Source: an uncultured Rhodospira sp. (GTDB lineage Bacteria; Pseudomonadota; Alphaproteobacteria; Rhodospirillales; Rhodospirillaceae). From it: 64,000 bases of DNA. The position numbers were made by a program, and so were the translations under genes. Below the pieces are notes generated by a model. The model was not told where the DNA came from, made no database searches, and saw nothing but the letters and a program-made list of their open reading frames with translations. Below, piece after piece: positions 51,997 through 61,512 of this stretch; positions within the stretch are counted from its first letter, which is position 1, and the number at the start of each line of letters is the position of its first letter. The stretch is from NCBI RefSeq assembly GCF_937138205.1, contig NZ_CAKZOT010000089.1, positions 1-64,000 of the forward strand, written 5' to 3'.

Positions 51997-52545
51997 ATGT
52001 TCATCCAGACCGAGCCCACCCCGAACCCGGCCAGCCTGAAGTTCCTGCCCGGCCGCGATGTCCTGGGGGACGGCACGGCGCAGTTCGGCACCGAGGCCGA
52101 CGCGGCCCGCTCGCCGCTGGCGTCGCGACTGTTCCGCATCGACGGCGTGGCGGCGGTGTTCCTGGGGTCGGACTTCATCTCGGTCAGCAAGGCCGACGCC
52201 GCCGACTGGCAGGTGCTGAAGCCGATGGTCCTGGGCGCCATCATGGACCACTACACGGCCGGCGAGCCGATCATGCTGGCGGGCGGCGCCGACAACGACG
52301 AGGCGGCGACCGATTCCCCGGTGACCCGCCAAATCCGCGAGCTGCTGGATACCCGGGTGCGCCCGGCCGTGGCCCAGGATGGCGGCGACATCATCTTTCA
52401 CGACTTCCGCAATGGGGTCGTCTACCTGCACATGCGCGGCGCCTGCCACGGCTGCCCCAGCTCGACGGCGACCCTGAAGCACGGCATCGAGAACCTGCTG
52501 CGCTACTACGTCCCCGAGGTCGAGGCGGTCGAAGCGGTGATGTAG
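51997..52545 (+). CDS. nfuA: Fe-S cluster scaffold/carrier protein Nfu
   Basis: A 182-residue protein with the N-terminal NFU domain (MFIQTEPTPNPASLKFLPGR) and the C-terminal NifU-like domain with CxxC in GACHGCPSSTATLKHGIENL. It receives and delivers 4Fe-4S clusters to target enzymes. It is a single gene followed 17 bases later by an MFS transporter. Confidence 0.94.
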   Translation: MFIQTEPTPNPASLKFLPGRDVLGDGTAQFGTEADAARSPLASRLFRIDGVAAVFLGSDFISVSKADAADWQVLKPMVLGAIMDHYTAGEPIMLAGGADNDEAATDSPVTRQIRELLDTRVRPAVAQDGGDIIFHDFRNGVVYLHMRGACHGCPSSTATLKHGIENLLRYYVPEVEAVEAVM

Positions 52546-52561
52546 GACCGCGCCCCGTGTC

Positions 52562-53806
52562 GTGACCGCGCCTCCCCGACCCAACCTCATCATCCTGACC
52601 GCCTGCGGCGCCGAGGTGCTGACCATGGTCGGGGTGTTCGCGTTCGCGGCACTTTTGCCGGTGTTCATGGCCGACTGGTCCCTGACCAACACCGAGGCCG
52701 GATGGATCGGCGGCGTTGTCTTCGGCGGCTATGCGCTGGCGGCGCCGGTGCTGGTGGCCCTGACCGACCGGGTGGACGCGCGCCGGGTGTTCATGGCCGG
52801 CGCCCTGCTGGCCGGCGGCGCCAATCTGGCCTTCGCCCTGGTGGCGGACGGGTTCTGGAGCGCGCTGATCCTGCGCGGTCTGGCCGGGGTGGGGCTGGCG
52901 GGCACCTACATGCCTGGCCTGCGCCTGATGGTCGACCGCATCACCGCCGATCGGCGGGCCGGTGCGGTGCCGCTCTACACCGCCTCCTTCAGTCTGGGCA
53001 GCGCCGTGTCGTACATGGTGCCGGCGCTGGTGGCCGAGGTCGCCGGCTGGCGCGGCGCCTTCGCCGTGTCCGGGGCGGCGGCGGTCCTGGCGGCGCTGGC
53101 GGTGGTCGTGCTGCGCCCGCACACACCCGAGCCGCCGGCGGACGGCCCGCGCGGGGCGCTGCTGGATTTTCGTCCGGTATTCGCCAGCCGCGCCACCATG
53201 GGCTACGTGCTGGGCTATGTGACGCACATGTGGGAGCTGTTCGCCTTCCGCGCCTGGGTGGTCGCCTTCCTGGGCGTCGGGATGGCCAGCGCCGGGGGCG
53301 CGGTGTGGGGCGGAGTCCTGTCGCCCGGCGGCGTGGCGACGCTGGGGGCGTTGGTGGCCATGGCGGCCAGCATCGGCGGCGCGCGGGTGGCGACCCGGCG
53401 CGGGCGGGCGGGCACGACCCAGGTATACATGACCGCCTCGGCCCTGATGGCGCTGGTGTTCGGCTGGCTGGCCGGACTGCCCTATCCGCTGCTGGCGCTG
53501 GCGGCCATCCTGTACGCCGGGCTGATTCAGCTCGATTCGGCGGCCCTGACCACCGGCGCGGTGGAGACCGCCCCGGCGGGACGGCGGGGTGCGACGCTGG
53601 CGGTGCACTCCCTGCTGGGCTTCGGGGCGGCGTTCCTGGGGCCGCTGGTGTTCGGGGTGACGCTGGACCTGGCCGGCGGTCGCGAGTCGGCAACGGCCTG
53701 GGGCGTGGCCTTCGGCGTGGTCGGGGCGATCGGCCTGTTGGGCGTGCCGGCGCTCACGCTGGCGCGGTCAAGGCCCGCGCGACGGCGAGATCGTCCGGCC
53801 CATTGA
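52562..53806 (+). CDS. Major facilitator superfamily transporter
   Basis: A 414-residue protein with about 12 membrane helices. MFS signature-like loops are seen in GGYALAAPVLVALTDRVDAR (helix 2-3) and LRGLAGVGLAGTYMPGLRLM. The general form matches the CynX/NimT and related small-molecule exporters, but the substrate cannot be read. The start is GTG 52562. The last 53 bases overlap the convergent mobA gene, so the tail RARRRDRPAH-like end is read from both strands. Confidence 0.85.
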   Translation: MTAPPRPNLIILTACGAEVLTMVGVFAFAALLPVFMADWSLTNTEAGWIGGVVFGGYALAAPVLVALTDRVDARRVFMAGALLAGGANLAFALVADGFWSALILRGLAGVGLAGTYMPGLRLMVDRITADRRAGAVPLYTASFSLGSAVSYMVPALVAEVAGWRGAFAVSGAAAVLAALAVVVLRPHTPEPPADGPRGALLDFRPVFASRATMGYVLGYVTHMWELFAFRAWVVAFLGVGMASAGGAVWGGVLSPGGVATLGALVAMAASIGGARVATRRGRAGTTQVYMTASALMALVFGWLAGLPYPLLALAAILYAGLIQLDSAALTTGAVETAPAGRRGATLAVHSLLGFGAAFLGPLVFGVTLDLAGGRESATAWGVAFGVVGAIGLLGVPALTLARSRPARRRDRPAH

Positions 53807-54389
53807 GATTCAGGAACGGATCGATCGGGTCCGTGGGCCAGTCGGCCACCGCGACGTGGTGCCGTCCGGTCCAGGCGCGCACGGCGCGCAGGCCCTCGTC
53901 CAGCATGGCGCGACGCAACGCCGGCGCCAGCCGCACCGGCCACAGCGCGGCGAGGTGGTGCGTGCGCCCGCCCGACGCCGCAGCGGCGATCTCCGCGTCC
54001 TCACGTTCGCGGGCGTTCCACAGACGGGCCAACAGGTCGGCAGGCACGAACGGCAGATCCCCGGGCACACTGACCAGCCACTCAACGTCGGCATGGCGCG
54101 CCGCCATCCACTCCAGCGCCGCCAGCAGGCCGGCCAGCGGCCCGGCGGAGGCGCCATCGGCCTCGGTCACCGAATCGGCCACCACCGGCACGTCGTAGGC
54201 GGCGAAGCGCGCGGGATCGCCGTTGGCGCTCAGCACCAGGGGACCGGGCCAGGGCGTGAGCCGGTCCAGCATGTGGGCCAGCACCGGCCGTTCGTCGCCC
54301 AGCGGCAGCAAGGGCTTGTCCGCGCCACCCATCCGCCGCGCCGACCCGCCGGCCAGGATGGCAAGGGCGACCCGCTGGGGCGGGGTCAT
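53754..54389 (-). CDS. mobA: Molybdenum cofactor guanylyltransferase MobA
   Basis: A 211-residue nucleotidyltransferase attaching GMP to molybdopterin. LAGGSARRMGGADKPLLPL near residue 12-30 is the GTP-binding loop, and VSVPGDLPFVPADLL holds the Mg-binding Asp. GPLAGLLAALEW and the C-terminal FLNLNGPDDL also match. The start overlaps the moeB stop (ATGA). Its 3' end overlaps the convergent MFS gene by 53 bases. Confidence 0.92.
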   Translation of the reverse strand: MTPPQRVALAILAGGSARRMGGADKPLLPLGDERPVLAHMLDRLTPWPGPLVLSANGDPARFAAYDVPVVADSVTEADGASAGPLAGLLAALEWMAARHADVEWLVSVPGDLPFVPADLLARLWNAREREDAEIAAAASGGRTHHLAALWPVRLAPALRRAMLDEGLRAVRAWTGRHHVAVADWPTDPIDPFLNLNGPDDLAVARALTAPA

Positions 54390-55189
54390 TCGGCCACGGT
54401 CTTTCGATGAACGGACAGGTCGGTGATCGTCGGCGCCCGGCCGCACAGCGGGCAATCCGGGTCCGGCCGCAGCGTCACCGTACGAAGGTCGCCCGACAGG
54501 GCATCAAAGATCAAAAGCCGCCCGGCCATGCTGGTGCCGATGCCCAGGATTTCCTTGATCGCCTCGGTCGCCTGCATGGATCCCATGACCCCGGCCACCG
54601 CGCCCAGGACGCCGGCCTCGCCGCACGACGGCACGGCGTCCGGCGGCGGCGGGGTGGGGAAGACGCACCGATAGCACGGGCCGCCGGCATGGGTCCTGTA
54701 GACCGACAGCTGCCCATCGAATCGCAGCACTGCGGCCGAGACCAGCGTCTTGCCGGCGAAGTGGCAGGCGTCGTTGAGCAGGAAGCGCGTCGGGATGTTG
54801 TCGCTGCCGTCGCAGACGATGTCATAGCCGGCGACCAGGGCCTCCACCGTGTCCACGGTCAGGCGGGTCTTGTGCGGCACAAGGCGGACATCCGGATTGA
54901 TCCGGGCCACCGCCCGGTGGGCGCTCTCCACCTTGGGTGTGCCCACGTCGTCGCCGCCGTGCAGCACCTGGCGTTGCAGGTTCGAGAGGTCCACCGTGTC
55001 GTCGTCCACCACGCCGATCGTGCCGACGCCGGCGGCGGCCAGGTAGAGCACCAGCGGCGAGCCCAGCCCGCCGGCGCCGATCACCAGCACGCGCGCGTCC
55101 AGCAGCCGCGCCTGACCGACGCCGCCCACCTCGCGCAGCACGATGTGGCGGGCGTACCGGCGGATCTGCTGTTCGGAAAAGTCGGTCAT
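54386..55189 (-). CDS. moeB: MoeB/ThiF-type sulfur-carrier adenylyltransferase
   Basis: A 267-residue E1-like enzyme. The nucleotide loop is GAGGLGSPLVLYLAAAGVG, followed by VDDDTVDLSNLQRQVLH with the catalytic Arg and Asp; D in VCDGSDNIPTRFLLND also fits. Zinc Cys pairs appear in CYRC and CPLC. It adenylates the small carrier MoaD or ThiS. Its coupling to mobA favours the molybdenum-cofactor role, but the family does not separate MoeB from ThiF cleanly. It lies 30 bases after ccmI. Confidence 0.9.
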   Translation of the reverse strand: MTDFSEQQIRRYARHIVLREVGGVGQARLLDARVLVIGAGGLGSPLVLYLAAAGVGTIGVVDDDTVDLSNLQRQVLHGGDDVGTPKVESAHRAVARINPDVRLVPHKTRLTVDTVEALVAGYDIVCDGSDNIPTRFLLNDACHFAGKTLVSAAVLRFDGQLSVYRTHAGGPCYRCVFPTPPPPDAVPSCGEAGVLGAVAGVMGSMQATEAIKEILGIGTSMAGRLLIFDALSGDLRTVTLRPDPDCPLCGRAPTITDLSVHRKTVAE

Positions 55190-55219
55190 GGCCGGGCTCC
55201 GACGACCGCCGAACCGACC

Positions 55220-56746
55220 CTATTCCGTCGGCAGGGCGTCGAGCTGCTTCTGGATGGCGGCGTGCGCCGGCTGGTCCTCGGGCACCTGGGTCAGCAGGCG
55301 TTGCCACAGGGTGCGGGCGCGGCTGGCGTCACCGTGCTGGGCCGCCGACAGGCCGACGAAATACAGCGCCTTGGCGTTGTTCGGGTCCTGTTGCAGCACC
55401 GCCTCGTAAAGCTCGTACACCCGCTCCGGCGGCTCGGTCTTGCCGGCGGCGTTGGTCGCGCCCAGCAGGATGTCGGCGGCGTGAATGAGCACCGCCGGGT
55501 CCTCCGGCGCCTGCTCGACCGCGCGTTCGGCGGCCGCCACGGCGGCGTCCCACTCGCCCAGCACGCCTCGGGAATCGGCCAGCCGCAACCAGCCGTCCAC
55601 GTCGTCCGGGTTCTCCTCCAGGCGCGCGGCCAGGCCCTCGACCATGTCGCGGATCATGGCTTGGTCTTCGGCGCTGAACGATCCCTCAGGTGCCGACGTC
55701 GGTGCGCCACTGCCGAGGGTGTTCGTCGAAGGATCGACTCGGTCGACAGGGGCGCCAGCCTCCAGGTCGAGCGGATGGACGGGGCGGACGGTGTCCAGGG
55801 GGATGCCGCTCTGTTGCGCCACCATGGCCATGCCCTGGGAGACCATGGCCATGTACCCCGCGTCCGCCGGCGAATCGGCGGCCAGGTCGGTCCAGATGGC
55901 CAGCGCCCGGTCCGGCGCGCCGGCCTGCGCCTCGGCCATGCCCAGATAGAAGCGGGCACGCGGCTCGCCGGCGTCGGCGCGCAGGGCATCCAGGAAGCGG
56001 GCGCGCGCCGCCTCGGTGATCCGGCCCTGCGCGGCGATGACCATCGATTCGCCGAGTTCGGCCAGCGCGGCCGCTGTCTCGTCCTCCGGCAGGCCCAGTT
56101 CGCGGGCGCGCTCCAGGGCCTCGACGGCCTGGCTGTGCTGCTCGCCGTCGCGATAGGCGCGGCCCAGGGCCAGCCACGCCTCGGCATTGTCGGGCGCCTG
56201 CTCCGCCGCCGCGCGCCGGGTTTCGATCTCGGTGCGCACCGACTCCGGCAGGTTGGCGAGTTGTTCCTGCTCCACCTGGGCGACGCGCTGGGCGTGCGGT
56301 TGTCCGGGCAGCCACGGCGAGCCGATGACCAGATAAAGCGCCAGCGCGCCCATGGGCACGACGCCGATCACCCCGGCCAGGGTGGCGATGCCCCAGGGGC
56401 CCTGTTCGATGGCCCGGGGAATCAGGTCGAGCAGACGCACCTTTGACGGATCCCGGCGGGACGGGCCGTCCGCGACGGCGGCGCCGCCAGCGCCCGCCGC
56501 CTTGGCCGCCTCGGCCACCGCCAGCATCCGGCGCTGCACCTCGACGCGCGCGGCGGCGGCCTGGTCCTCGGTCAGCAGCCCGCGCGCGAGGTCGCGGTCG
56601 ATCTCGGCGAGCTGGTCGCGGTAGACGGTCAGGTCATAGGCGTTGCGGTCCGGTTCCTCCTTGTCGCCCGAGCGCAACAGGGGGAACATCAGCATCGTCA
56701 TGACCAGGGCCGAGATGATGACGACGTTCAACCACAGCAGGATCAT
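55220..56746 (-). CDS. ccmI: Cytochrome c maturation protein CcmI
   Basis: A 508-residue protein. The N-terminus MILLWLNVVIISALVMTMLM is the first membrane helix, followed by NAYDLTVYRDQLAEIDRDLA, the CcmI signature. A second helix lies at about 118-138. The C-terminal half is a tetratricopeptide region (AWLALGRAYRDGEQHSQAVE, KALYFVGLSAAQHGDASRAR) that binds apocytochrome c. ATGA overlap with ccmH. Confidence 0.93.
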   Translation of the reverse strand: MILLWLNVVIISALVMTMLMFPLLRSGDKEEPDRNAYDLTVYRDQLAEIDRDLARGLLTEDQAAAARVEVQRRMLAVAEAAKAAGAGGAAVADGPSRRDPSKVRLLDLIPRAIEQGPWGIATLAGVIGVVPMGALALYLVIGSPWLPGQPHAQRVAQVEQEQLANLPESVRTEIETRRAAAEQAPDNAEAWLALGRAYRDGEQHSQAVEALERARELGLPEDETAAALAELGESMVIAAQGRITEAARARFLDALRADAGEPRARFYLGMAEAQAGAPDRALAIWTDLAADSPADAGYMAMVSQGMAMVAQQSGIPLDTVRPVHPLDLEAGAPVDRVDPSTNTLGSGAPTSAPEGSFSAEDQAMIRDMVEGLAARLEENPDDVDGWLRLADSRGVLGEWDAAVAAAERAVEQAPEDPAVLIHAADILLGATNAAGKTEPPERVYELYEAVLQQDPNNAKALYFVGLSAAQHGDASRARTLWQRLLTQVPEDQPAHAAIQKQLDALPTE

Positions 56747-57345
56747 GCCGAGCCTCCCCGGCGCGGCGTCTTGCTCCGTGCCTTTGGCGTTTTGGGGTCC
56801 GGTTTTGATGACGTGCCGGTGTCGTCGCCGTGCATCGCCAGCAGGCTCCGCAATTGCGCCTGTTCCTCCGCCGTGAGCGGGGGCGGCGCGGCGGGAGCCT
56901 TGGCCTTGTGCCGATAGTACGCGACGGCCGCCACGGCGGCACCCACCAGGATCAGCGCCGGGCCGAACCACAGCACATAGGTTGTCGGCTTGAAGGGGGG
57001 CGTCAACAGCACATAGTCGCCGTAGCGATCCACCAGGTACTGCTTGACCTCGGCGTTGCTGTCACCTTCCAGCAGGCGGTCGCGCACCAGAATGCGCATG
57101 TCGCGGGCCATGTCGGCGTTGGATTCGTCGATGCTCTCGTTCTGGCAGACGACGCAGCGCAGGTCCCGGCTGATCACGCGCGCGCGCTCCTCCAGGGCCG
57201 GATCCTCCAGCATCTCGTCGGGTTCGACGGCCGCCGCCGGTGTCGCCGCAAGCGCCACCAGCAGCCCCAGCGCCGCCCCGGTCAGCGCGGGCGCGGTGCC
57301 CCTTTGCGCGGTGCGGTCCGCCGCAGGTTCGATGCCGCGTCTCAT
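56743..57345 (-). CDS. ccmH: Cytochrome c maturation thiol-reductant protein CcmH
   Basis: A 200-residue membrane protein. It has a signal helix (LTGAALGLLVALAATPAAA), the LRCVVCQN redox motif near 61-68 that reduces apocytochrome Cys, the CcmH pattern IDESNADMARDMRILVRD and YGDYVLLTPPF, and a membrane helix near 129-147. A Pro/Ala/Lys-rich tail follows. The start at 57345 overlaps ccmG by ATGA. The frame stays open far upstream but that part is antisense-like, unrelated sequence. Confidence 0.93.
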   Translation of the reverse strand: MRRGIEPAADRTAQRGTAPALTGAALGLLVALAATPAAAVEPDEMLEDPALEERARVISRDLRCVVCQNESIDESNADMARDMRILVRDRLLEGDSNAEVKQYLVDRYGDYVLLTPPFKPTTYVLWFGPALILVGAAVAAVAYYRHKAKAPAAPPPLTAEEQAQLRSLLAMHGDDTGTSSKPDPKTPKARSKTPRRGGSA

Positions 57346-57881
57346 GGTGTGCTCAGGTCCTCGATCAGGGGCCGCAGCGTCTGCGCCCACACCTGTTCCG
57401 TGATGGGGCCGACGTGCTTGTACTGGATGACGCCGGCCGCATCGATGACGAAGGTCTCGGGCGCCCCGGTGATGCCGAACTCGATGGCGATGCGGTTGGT
57501 GGTGTCGTAGCCGACGCGGTCGTAGGGGTCGCCGTGCCGTTCCAGCCAGCGCAGCGTGTCCTCCGGCTGGTCCTTGAAGGCGATGCCGTGCAGCGGTACC
57601 AGGCCCTCGGCCTGGATGCGCGAGAGCATGGCGTGTTCCTGCAGGCAGGCGACGCACCAGGAGCCGAAGAAGTTGAGCAGCGTCACCTGCCCGGTGAAGG
57701 CGTCCTTGCCGGTCAGGGCCGGGTCGCGCCCCGGCAGCCCCTCCAGCGCGAACGCGGGCACCGGGCGGTCCAGCAGCACCGAGGGCAGCTTGCGCGGGTC
57801 GCGCTGCAGGCCATCGATGAAGAAGACCAGCAACACCGCGACCACCAGCAGCGGAAGGAAGTAGATGATCCTGCGCATCAT
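57342..57881 (-). CDS. ccmG: Thiol:disulfide interchange protein CcmG (DsbE)
   Basis: A 179-residue membrane-tethered thioredoxin. The anchor helix is at 5-23. The redox site is WCVAC in LLNFFGSWCVACLQEH, and the family-typical GITGAPETFVID holds the cis-Pro. It supplies reductant for haem attachment. It sits between ccmF and ccmH. Confidence 0.95.
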   Translation of the reverse strand: MMRRIIYFLPLLVVAVLLVFFIDGLQRDPRKLPSVLLDRPVPAFALEGLPGRDPALTGKDAFTGQVTLLNFFGSWCVACLQEHAMLSRIQAEGLVPLHGIAFKDQPEDTLRWLERHGDPYDRVGYDTTNRIAIEFGITGAPETFVIDAAGVIQYKHVGPITEQVWAQTLRPLIEDLSTP

Positions 57882-57914
57882 GGATGCTCAACTCCGGCCA
57901 TCCGGGAAAGGTCC

Positions 57915-59945
57915 TCAACGGGCGTGGGGCGTCGCCGCCGCTTCCGCCGGCGCGCCGGGCGCGGCGACGCGGGACCGCGAGCGGGTGGGGGCGCCGACGC
58001 GATGACGCCGGTCGGTTAGTGAGACGATCCCGCCCAGGCCCATGAGCAGGGTGCCGTACCACAGGAAGGGCACGAACGGCTCGTGGTAAAAGCGGGTGAC
58101 GTAGGCCCCCGGGCCGTCCTCGGGCGACGGGTCGCCGATGACCGCGTAGAAATCGGTCACGCCGTCGGTTTGGATGGCCGCCTCGCTGGTGGCCATGGGG
58201 GGGTCGGAATAGCGGCGCTTCTCGGGCTCCATGGTGGCGATGAGGCCGCCGTCGCCGTCGCGCAGGTGGAAGCGGCCCTGGATGGCCTGGTAGTTGGGAC
58301 CCTCCACCCGCTCGGCGCCCTCGAACAGGTACGACACGCCACCGATCTCGACCACGTCGCCCGGGGCCATGACCTGGATGGACTCGGTCTTCCACGCGGT
58401 GTTGCCGACCACGCCCATGACCAGGATGGCGGTGCCGGCGTGCGCCAGCGTCATGCCGTAGGCGGCGCGCGGCAGTCCTGCGGCGCGTTTGATCGTGGTG
58501 GTGGGGCTGGCGCGGAACAGGTGGACGCGCTCGGCCCACTCGACCAGCGTGCCGAGCAGCAGCCAGGCGCCGATGCCCATGCCGAAGGCCGCGCCCACGT
58601 CGATCCATGACCCGCCGGCAAGGATGTACGTGGCGACGAACACGCCGGCGGCGGCGACCAACGCCAGCCACAGGCGCCGCGCCGCGCCATAGGCATCGCC
58701 GCGCTTCCAGGCCAGCATCGGACCGACGGCCATCACCAGGATCATCGGCACCATCAGGGGCACGAACACGGCGTTGAAGAACGGCGGGCCGACCGAGACC
58801 TTGCCCAGGTTCAGCACGTCGGCGAACAGCGGATACAGCGTGCCCAGCAGCACCGTGGCCGAGGCCGTGCTGAGCAGCACGTTGTTCAGCAACAGCGAGC
58901 CCTCGCGCGAGATGGGGGAGAACACGCCACCGCTCTTCAGTTGCGGCGCTCGCCACGCGTACAGGCTCAGCGAGCCGACCACCGTGATCGCCAGCAGCAG
59001 CAGGATGAACACGCCGCGCGTGGGGTCGGTGGCGAAGGCGTGCACGCTCGTCAGCACGCCGGAGCGCACCAGGAACGTGCCCAGCAGCGACAGCGAAAAC
59101 GTGATGATGGCCAGCAGGATGGTCCAGCTCTTCAGGGTGTCGCGCTTCTCGACCACGATGGCCGAGTGCAGCAGCGCGGTGCCCGACAGCCAGGGAATGA
59201 ACGAGGCGTTCTCGACCGGGTCCCAATACCACCAGCCGCCCCAGCCGAGTTCATAATAGGCCCACCAGCTTCCCAATGCGATGCCCAGGGTCAGGAACAC
59301 CCACGCCACCAGCGTCCACGGCCGCACCCAGCGCGCCCAGGCGGCATCCACCCGGCCCTCGATCAGGGCGGCGATGGCGAACGAAAAGGCCATCGAGAAG
59401 CCGACGTAGCCCAGGTAGAGCATGGGCGGATGGAAGGCCAGCCCCGGGTCCTGCAGCAACGGATTCAGGCCACGCCCGTTCAGCGGCGCCGGATCGATGC
59501 GCTCGAACGGATTCGACGTGAACAGGATGAACAGCAGGAAGCCGACCGTGATCATGGCCTGCATGGCCAGCGCCCGCGCCCGCAATTGCGGCGGCAGGTT
59601 GCGGCCGAACAGCGCCACGGCGAGGCTGAACACCGCCAGGATCAGGATCCACAGCAGCAGCGAGCCCTCGTGGTTCCCCCACACGCCGCTGATCTTGTAG
59701 AGCAGCGGCTTGTCGGTGTGGGAGTTCTGGAACACGTTGCTGACCGAAAAGTCGGACACGATAAAGCTGTGGGTCAGCGCGGCGAACGCGACACCGATGG
59801 TCAGGAACAACGCCACGGAGGCGGGGCGGGCCAGCTCCATGAGCGCCAGATTGTTCCGATGCGCGCCGACCATGGGCACGATGGCCTGCACCAGGGCGAC
59901 ACACAGACCCAGCGCCAGGGCGTAATGGCCGATTTCAGGAATCAT
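57915..59945 (-). CDS. ccmF: Haem lyase subunit CcmF
   Basis: A 676-residue polytopic protein (about 14 helices). The WWD haem-handling motif is GWGGWWYWDPVENASFIPWL. Periplasmic histidines are in GVWGNHEGSLLLW and in AFHPPMLYLGYVG. With CcmH and CcmI it ligates haem to apocytochrome c. The C-terminal 30 residues are Arg/Ala-rich and variable. Confidence 0.96.
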   Translation of the reverse strand: MIPEIGHYALALGLCVALVQAIVPMVGAHRNNLALMELARPASVALFLTIGVAFAALTHSFIVSDFSVSNVFQNSHTDKPLLYKISGVWGNHEGSLLLWILILAVFSLAVALFGRNLPPQLRARALAMQAMITVGFLLFILFTSNPFERIDPAPLNGRGLNPLLQDPGLAFHPPMLYLGYVGFSMAFSFAIAALIEGRVDAAWARWVRPWTLVAWVFLTLGIALGSWWAYYELGWGGWWYWDPVENASFIPWLSGTALLHSAIVVEKRDTLKSWTILLAIITFSLSLLGTFLVRSGVLTSVHAFATDPTRGVFILLLLAITVVGSLSLYAWRAPQLKSGGVFSPISREGSLLLNNVLLSTASATVLLGTLYPLFADVLNLGKVSVGPPFFNAVFVPLMVPMILVMAVGPMLAWKRGDAYGAARRLWLALVAAAGVFVATYILAGGSWIDVGAAFGMGIGAWLLLGTLVEWAERVHLFRASPTTTIKRAAGLPRAAYGMTLAHAGTAILVMGVVGNTAWKTESIQVMAPGDVVEIGGVSYLFEGAERVEGPNYQAIQGRFHLRDGDGGLIATMEPEKRRYSDPPMATSEAAIQTDGVTDFYAVIGDPSPEDGPGAYVTRFYHEPFVPFLWYGTLLMGLGGIVSLTDRRHRVGAPTRSRSRVAAPGAPAEAAATPHAR

Positions 59946-59969
59946 CGACGGGTCCTCGCGGTCCGGAAC

Positions 59970-60458
59970 TCAGTGGGACGATGGCTCGGCGTTGCCGGGC
60001 GCCTTGGCGGCGGCCTCGGCGCCGGCCACGCCCTCTTCCCAGTGGCCGCTCTTCTTCAGGGCGTCGGCGACCTCCGGCGGCATGTAGTTCTCGTCGTGCT
60101 TTGCCAGCACGCTGGCCGCCGTGAACAGCCCGTTCATGTCGAGCTGGCCCTCGGTCACCACGCCCTGTCCCTCGCGGAAGAGATCGGGCAGGATGCCGGT
60201 GTAGGTGACCGGCACCGTGTGCACCATGTCGGTGACGACGAAGCGGATGGTCTCGCCGTCCTTGTCCACGCTGCCTTCCTCGACCAGCCCGCCCAGGCGG
60301 AATCGCTGGCCGGGCGCGACCTCGCGCTCGGTCAGGTCGGTCGGGCTGTAGAAGTACAGCAGGTTGTCGCCGATGGCGGTCAGCACAAGCGCCGTCGCCC
60401 CGCCCAGGGCAAGCATCCCCAGGCCGATGAAATAGAGTCGCTGCTTTTTACGTGTCAC
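59970..60458 (-). CDS. ccmE: Haem chaperone CcmE
   Basis: A 162-residue membrane-anchored protein. The N-terminal anchor is at about 8-27. The covalent haem-binding His is in VLAKHDENYMPPE, and FRLGGLVEEGSV and YTGILPDLFREGQGVV match the OB-fold. It accepts haem from CcmC and passes it to CcmF. It overlaps ccmD by 11 bases. Confidence 0.96.
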   Translation of the reverse strand: MTRKKQRLYFIGLGMLALGGATALVLTAIGDNLLYFYSPTDLTEREVAPGQRFRLGGLVEEGSVDKDGETIRFVVTDMVHTVPVTYTGILPDLFREGQGVVTEGQLDMNGLFTAASVLAKHDENYMPPEVADALKKSGHWEEGVAGAEAAAKAPGNAEPSSH

Positions 60459-60765
60459 GCCCGGTCTCCGTCAGCGGGGAGTGTGGTGGCGTTGAAAGCG
60501 TCCCCGTCCCGGTTCCGTCGTGATCCCTGTCCGGCGTGGATGGTGGTGTGGCTCCGTCCCATTCCCCCTGGTCCGAAGCGCCCGTCCCGCGCCGACGCCG
60601 GCCGCCGCCGGCGGCCTGCAACTGGTTCAGTGTCCGCTCGTCGCGGCGCAAGCCGACCCAAACGTACACGAACAGGCCGACCATGACCATGGCCGCGATG
60701 CCGTACGACGGCCAGACGAACCCGGCATAGCCGTCCATGTTCAAATAGGTGATCAGGCTGTCCAC
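60448..60765 (-). CDS. ccmD: Haem exporter small subunit CcmD with extended tail
   Basis: A 105-residue protein. Residues 1-50 (MDGYAGFVWPSYGIAAMVMV and VWVGLRRDERTLNQLQA) are the CcmD membrane helix and amphipathic tail. The following 55 residues are Asp/Gly/Thr-rich and not part of the family; most CcmD proteins end near 50-60. The GTG at 60765 has GAGG 6 bases upstream. It helps CcmC and CcmE. Confidence 0.88.
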   Translation of the reverse strand: MDSLITYLNMDGYAGFVWPSYGIAAMVMVGLFVYVWVGLRRDERTLNQLQAAGGGRRRRGTGASDQGEWDGATPPSTPDRDHDGTGTGTLSTPPHSPLTETGRDT

Positions 60766-60786
60766 GATGGTCCTCGCACTCCCGGC

Positions 60787-61512
60787 CTAGCCCTGCACAT
60801 CCACCAGGCGCAACGATCGCACCTTGGCGGCCGCGATCTCGCGGCGGATCCCCATCAGCAGCGTGGTGACATAGTACGCCTTGAAGGCGATGGCCATGGC
60901 GAACAGCGGGATCAACATCGCCCCGTCAATGGCGATGCCGCTTTCGCCCACCGGATTGACGCTGGCCGGCTGATGCAGCGTGTTCCACCAGTCCACCGAA
61001 AACTTGATGATGGGAATGTTGACCCAGCCCACCAGGGCCAGCACCGCCGCCGCCTTGGCGCCGCGCTGGCGGTCGTCGAAGGCGTTGGCCAGCGCCATGT
61101 AGCCCAGGTACAGGAACAGCAGGATCAGCATGGACGTCAGGCGCGCGTCCCACACCCACCAGGTGCCCCACATGGGCTTGCCCCACAGGGCCCCGGTGAC
61201 CAGGCAGATGAAGGTGAAGGCCGCGCCCACCGGCGCCGAGCAGCGGGCCGACAGATCGGCCACCGGATGGCGCCAGATCAGCGCCACCCCGCTGGCGATG
61301 GCCATGGCGGTATAGACGAACAGGCCCATCCAGGCCGAGGGCACGTGCACATACATGATGCGCACGGTCTCGCTCTGCTGATAGTCGGGCGGCGAGAACA
61401 CCAGGGCATAGGACAGGCCGACCGCGAAGGCGATCACCATGACCCCGGTGCTCCAGGGCAGGATCGCGTTGGCGATGCGGAGAAAACGTGTCGGGTTGGC
61501 GTAGCGATGCAT
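60787..61512 (-). CDS. ccmC: Haem transporter/holder CcmC
   Basis: A 241-residue protein with six helices. The WWD motif is MWGTWWVWDARLTSMLI. The periplasmic His ligands lie in MYVHVPSAWMG and NTLHQPASVN. It loads haem on CcmE. The ATPase CcmA and permease CcmB normally next to it are not in this window. The gene is 90 bases downstream of sco1. Confidence 0.96.
   Translation of the reverse strand: MHRYANPTRFLRIANAILPWSTGVMVIAFAVGLSYALVFSPPDYQQSETVRIMYVHVPSAWMGLFVYTAMAIASGVALIWRHPVADLSARCSAPVGAAFTFICLVTGALWGKPMWGTWWVWDARLTSMLILLFLYLGYMALANAFDDRQRGAKAAAVLALVGWVNIPIIKFSVDWWNTLHQPASVNPVGESGIAIDGAMLIPLFAMAIAFKAYYVTTLLMGIRREIAAAKVRSLRLVDVQG

Noticed and set aside
56743..59232. 829-codon minus-strand frame spanning ccmH, ccmG and ccmF
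   Set aside because: Only the last 200 codons are CcmH; the rest lies out of frame with CcmG and CcmF, which have solid motifs.
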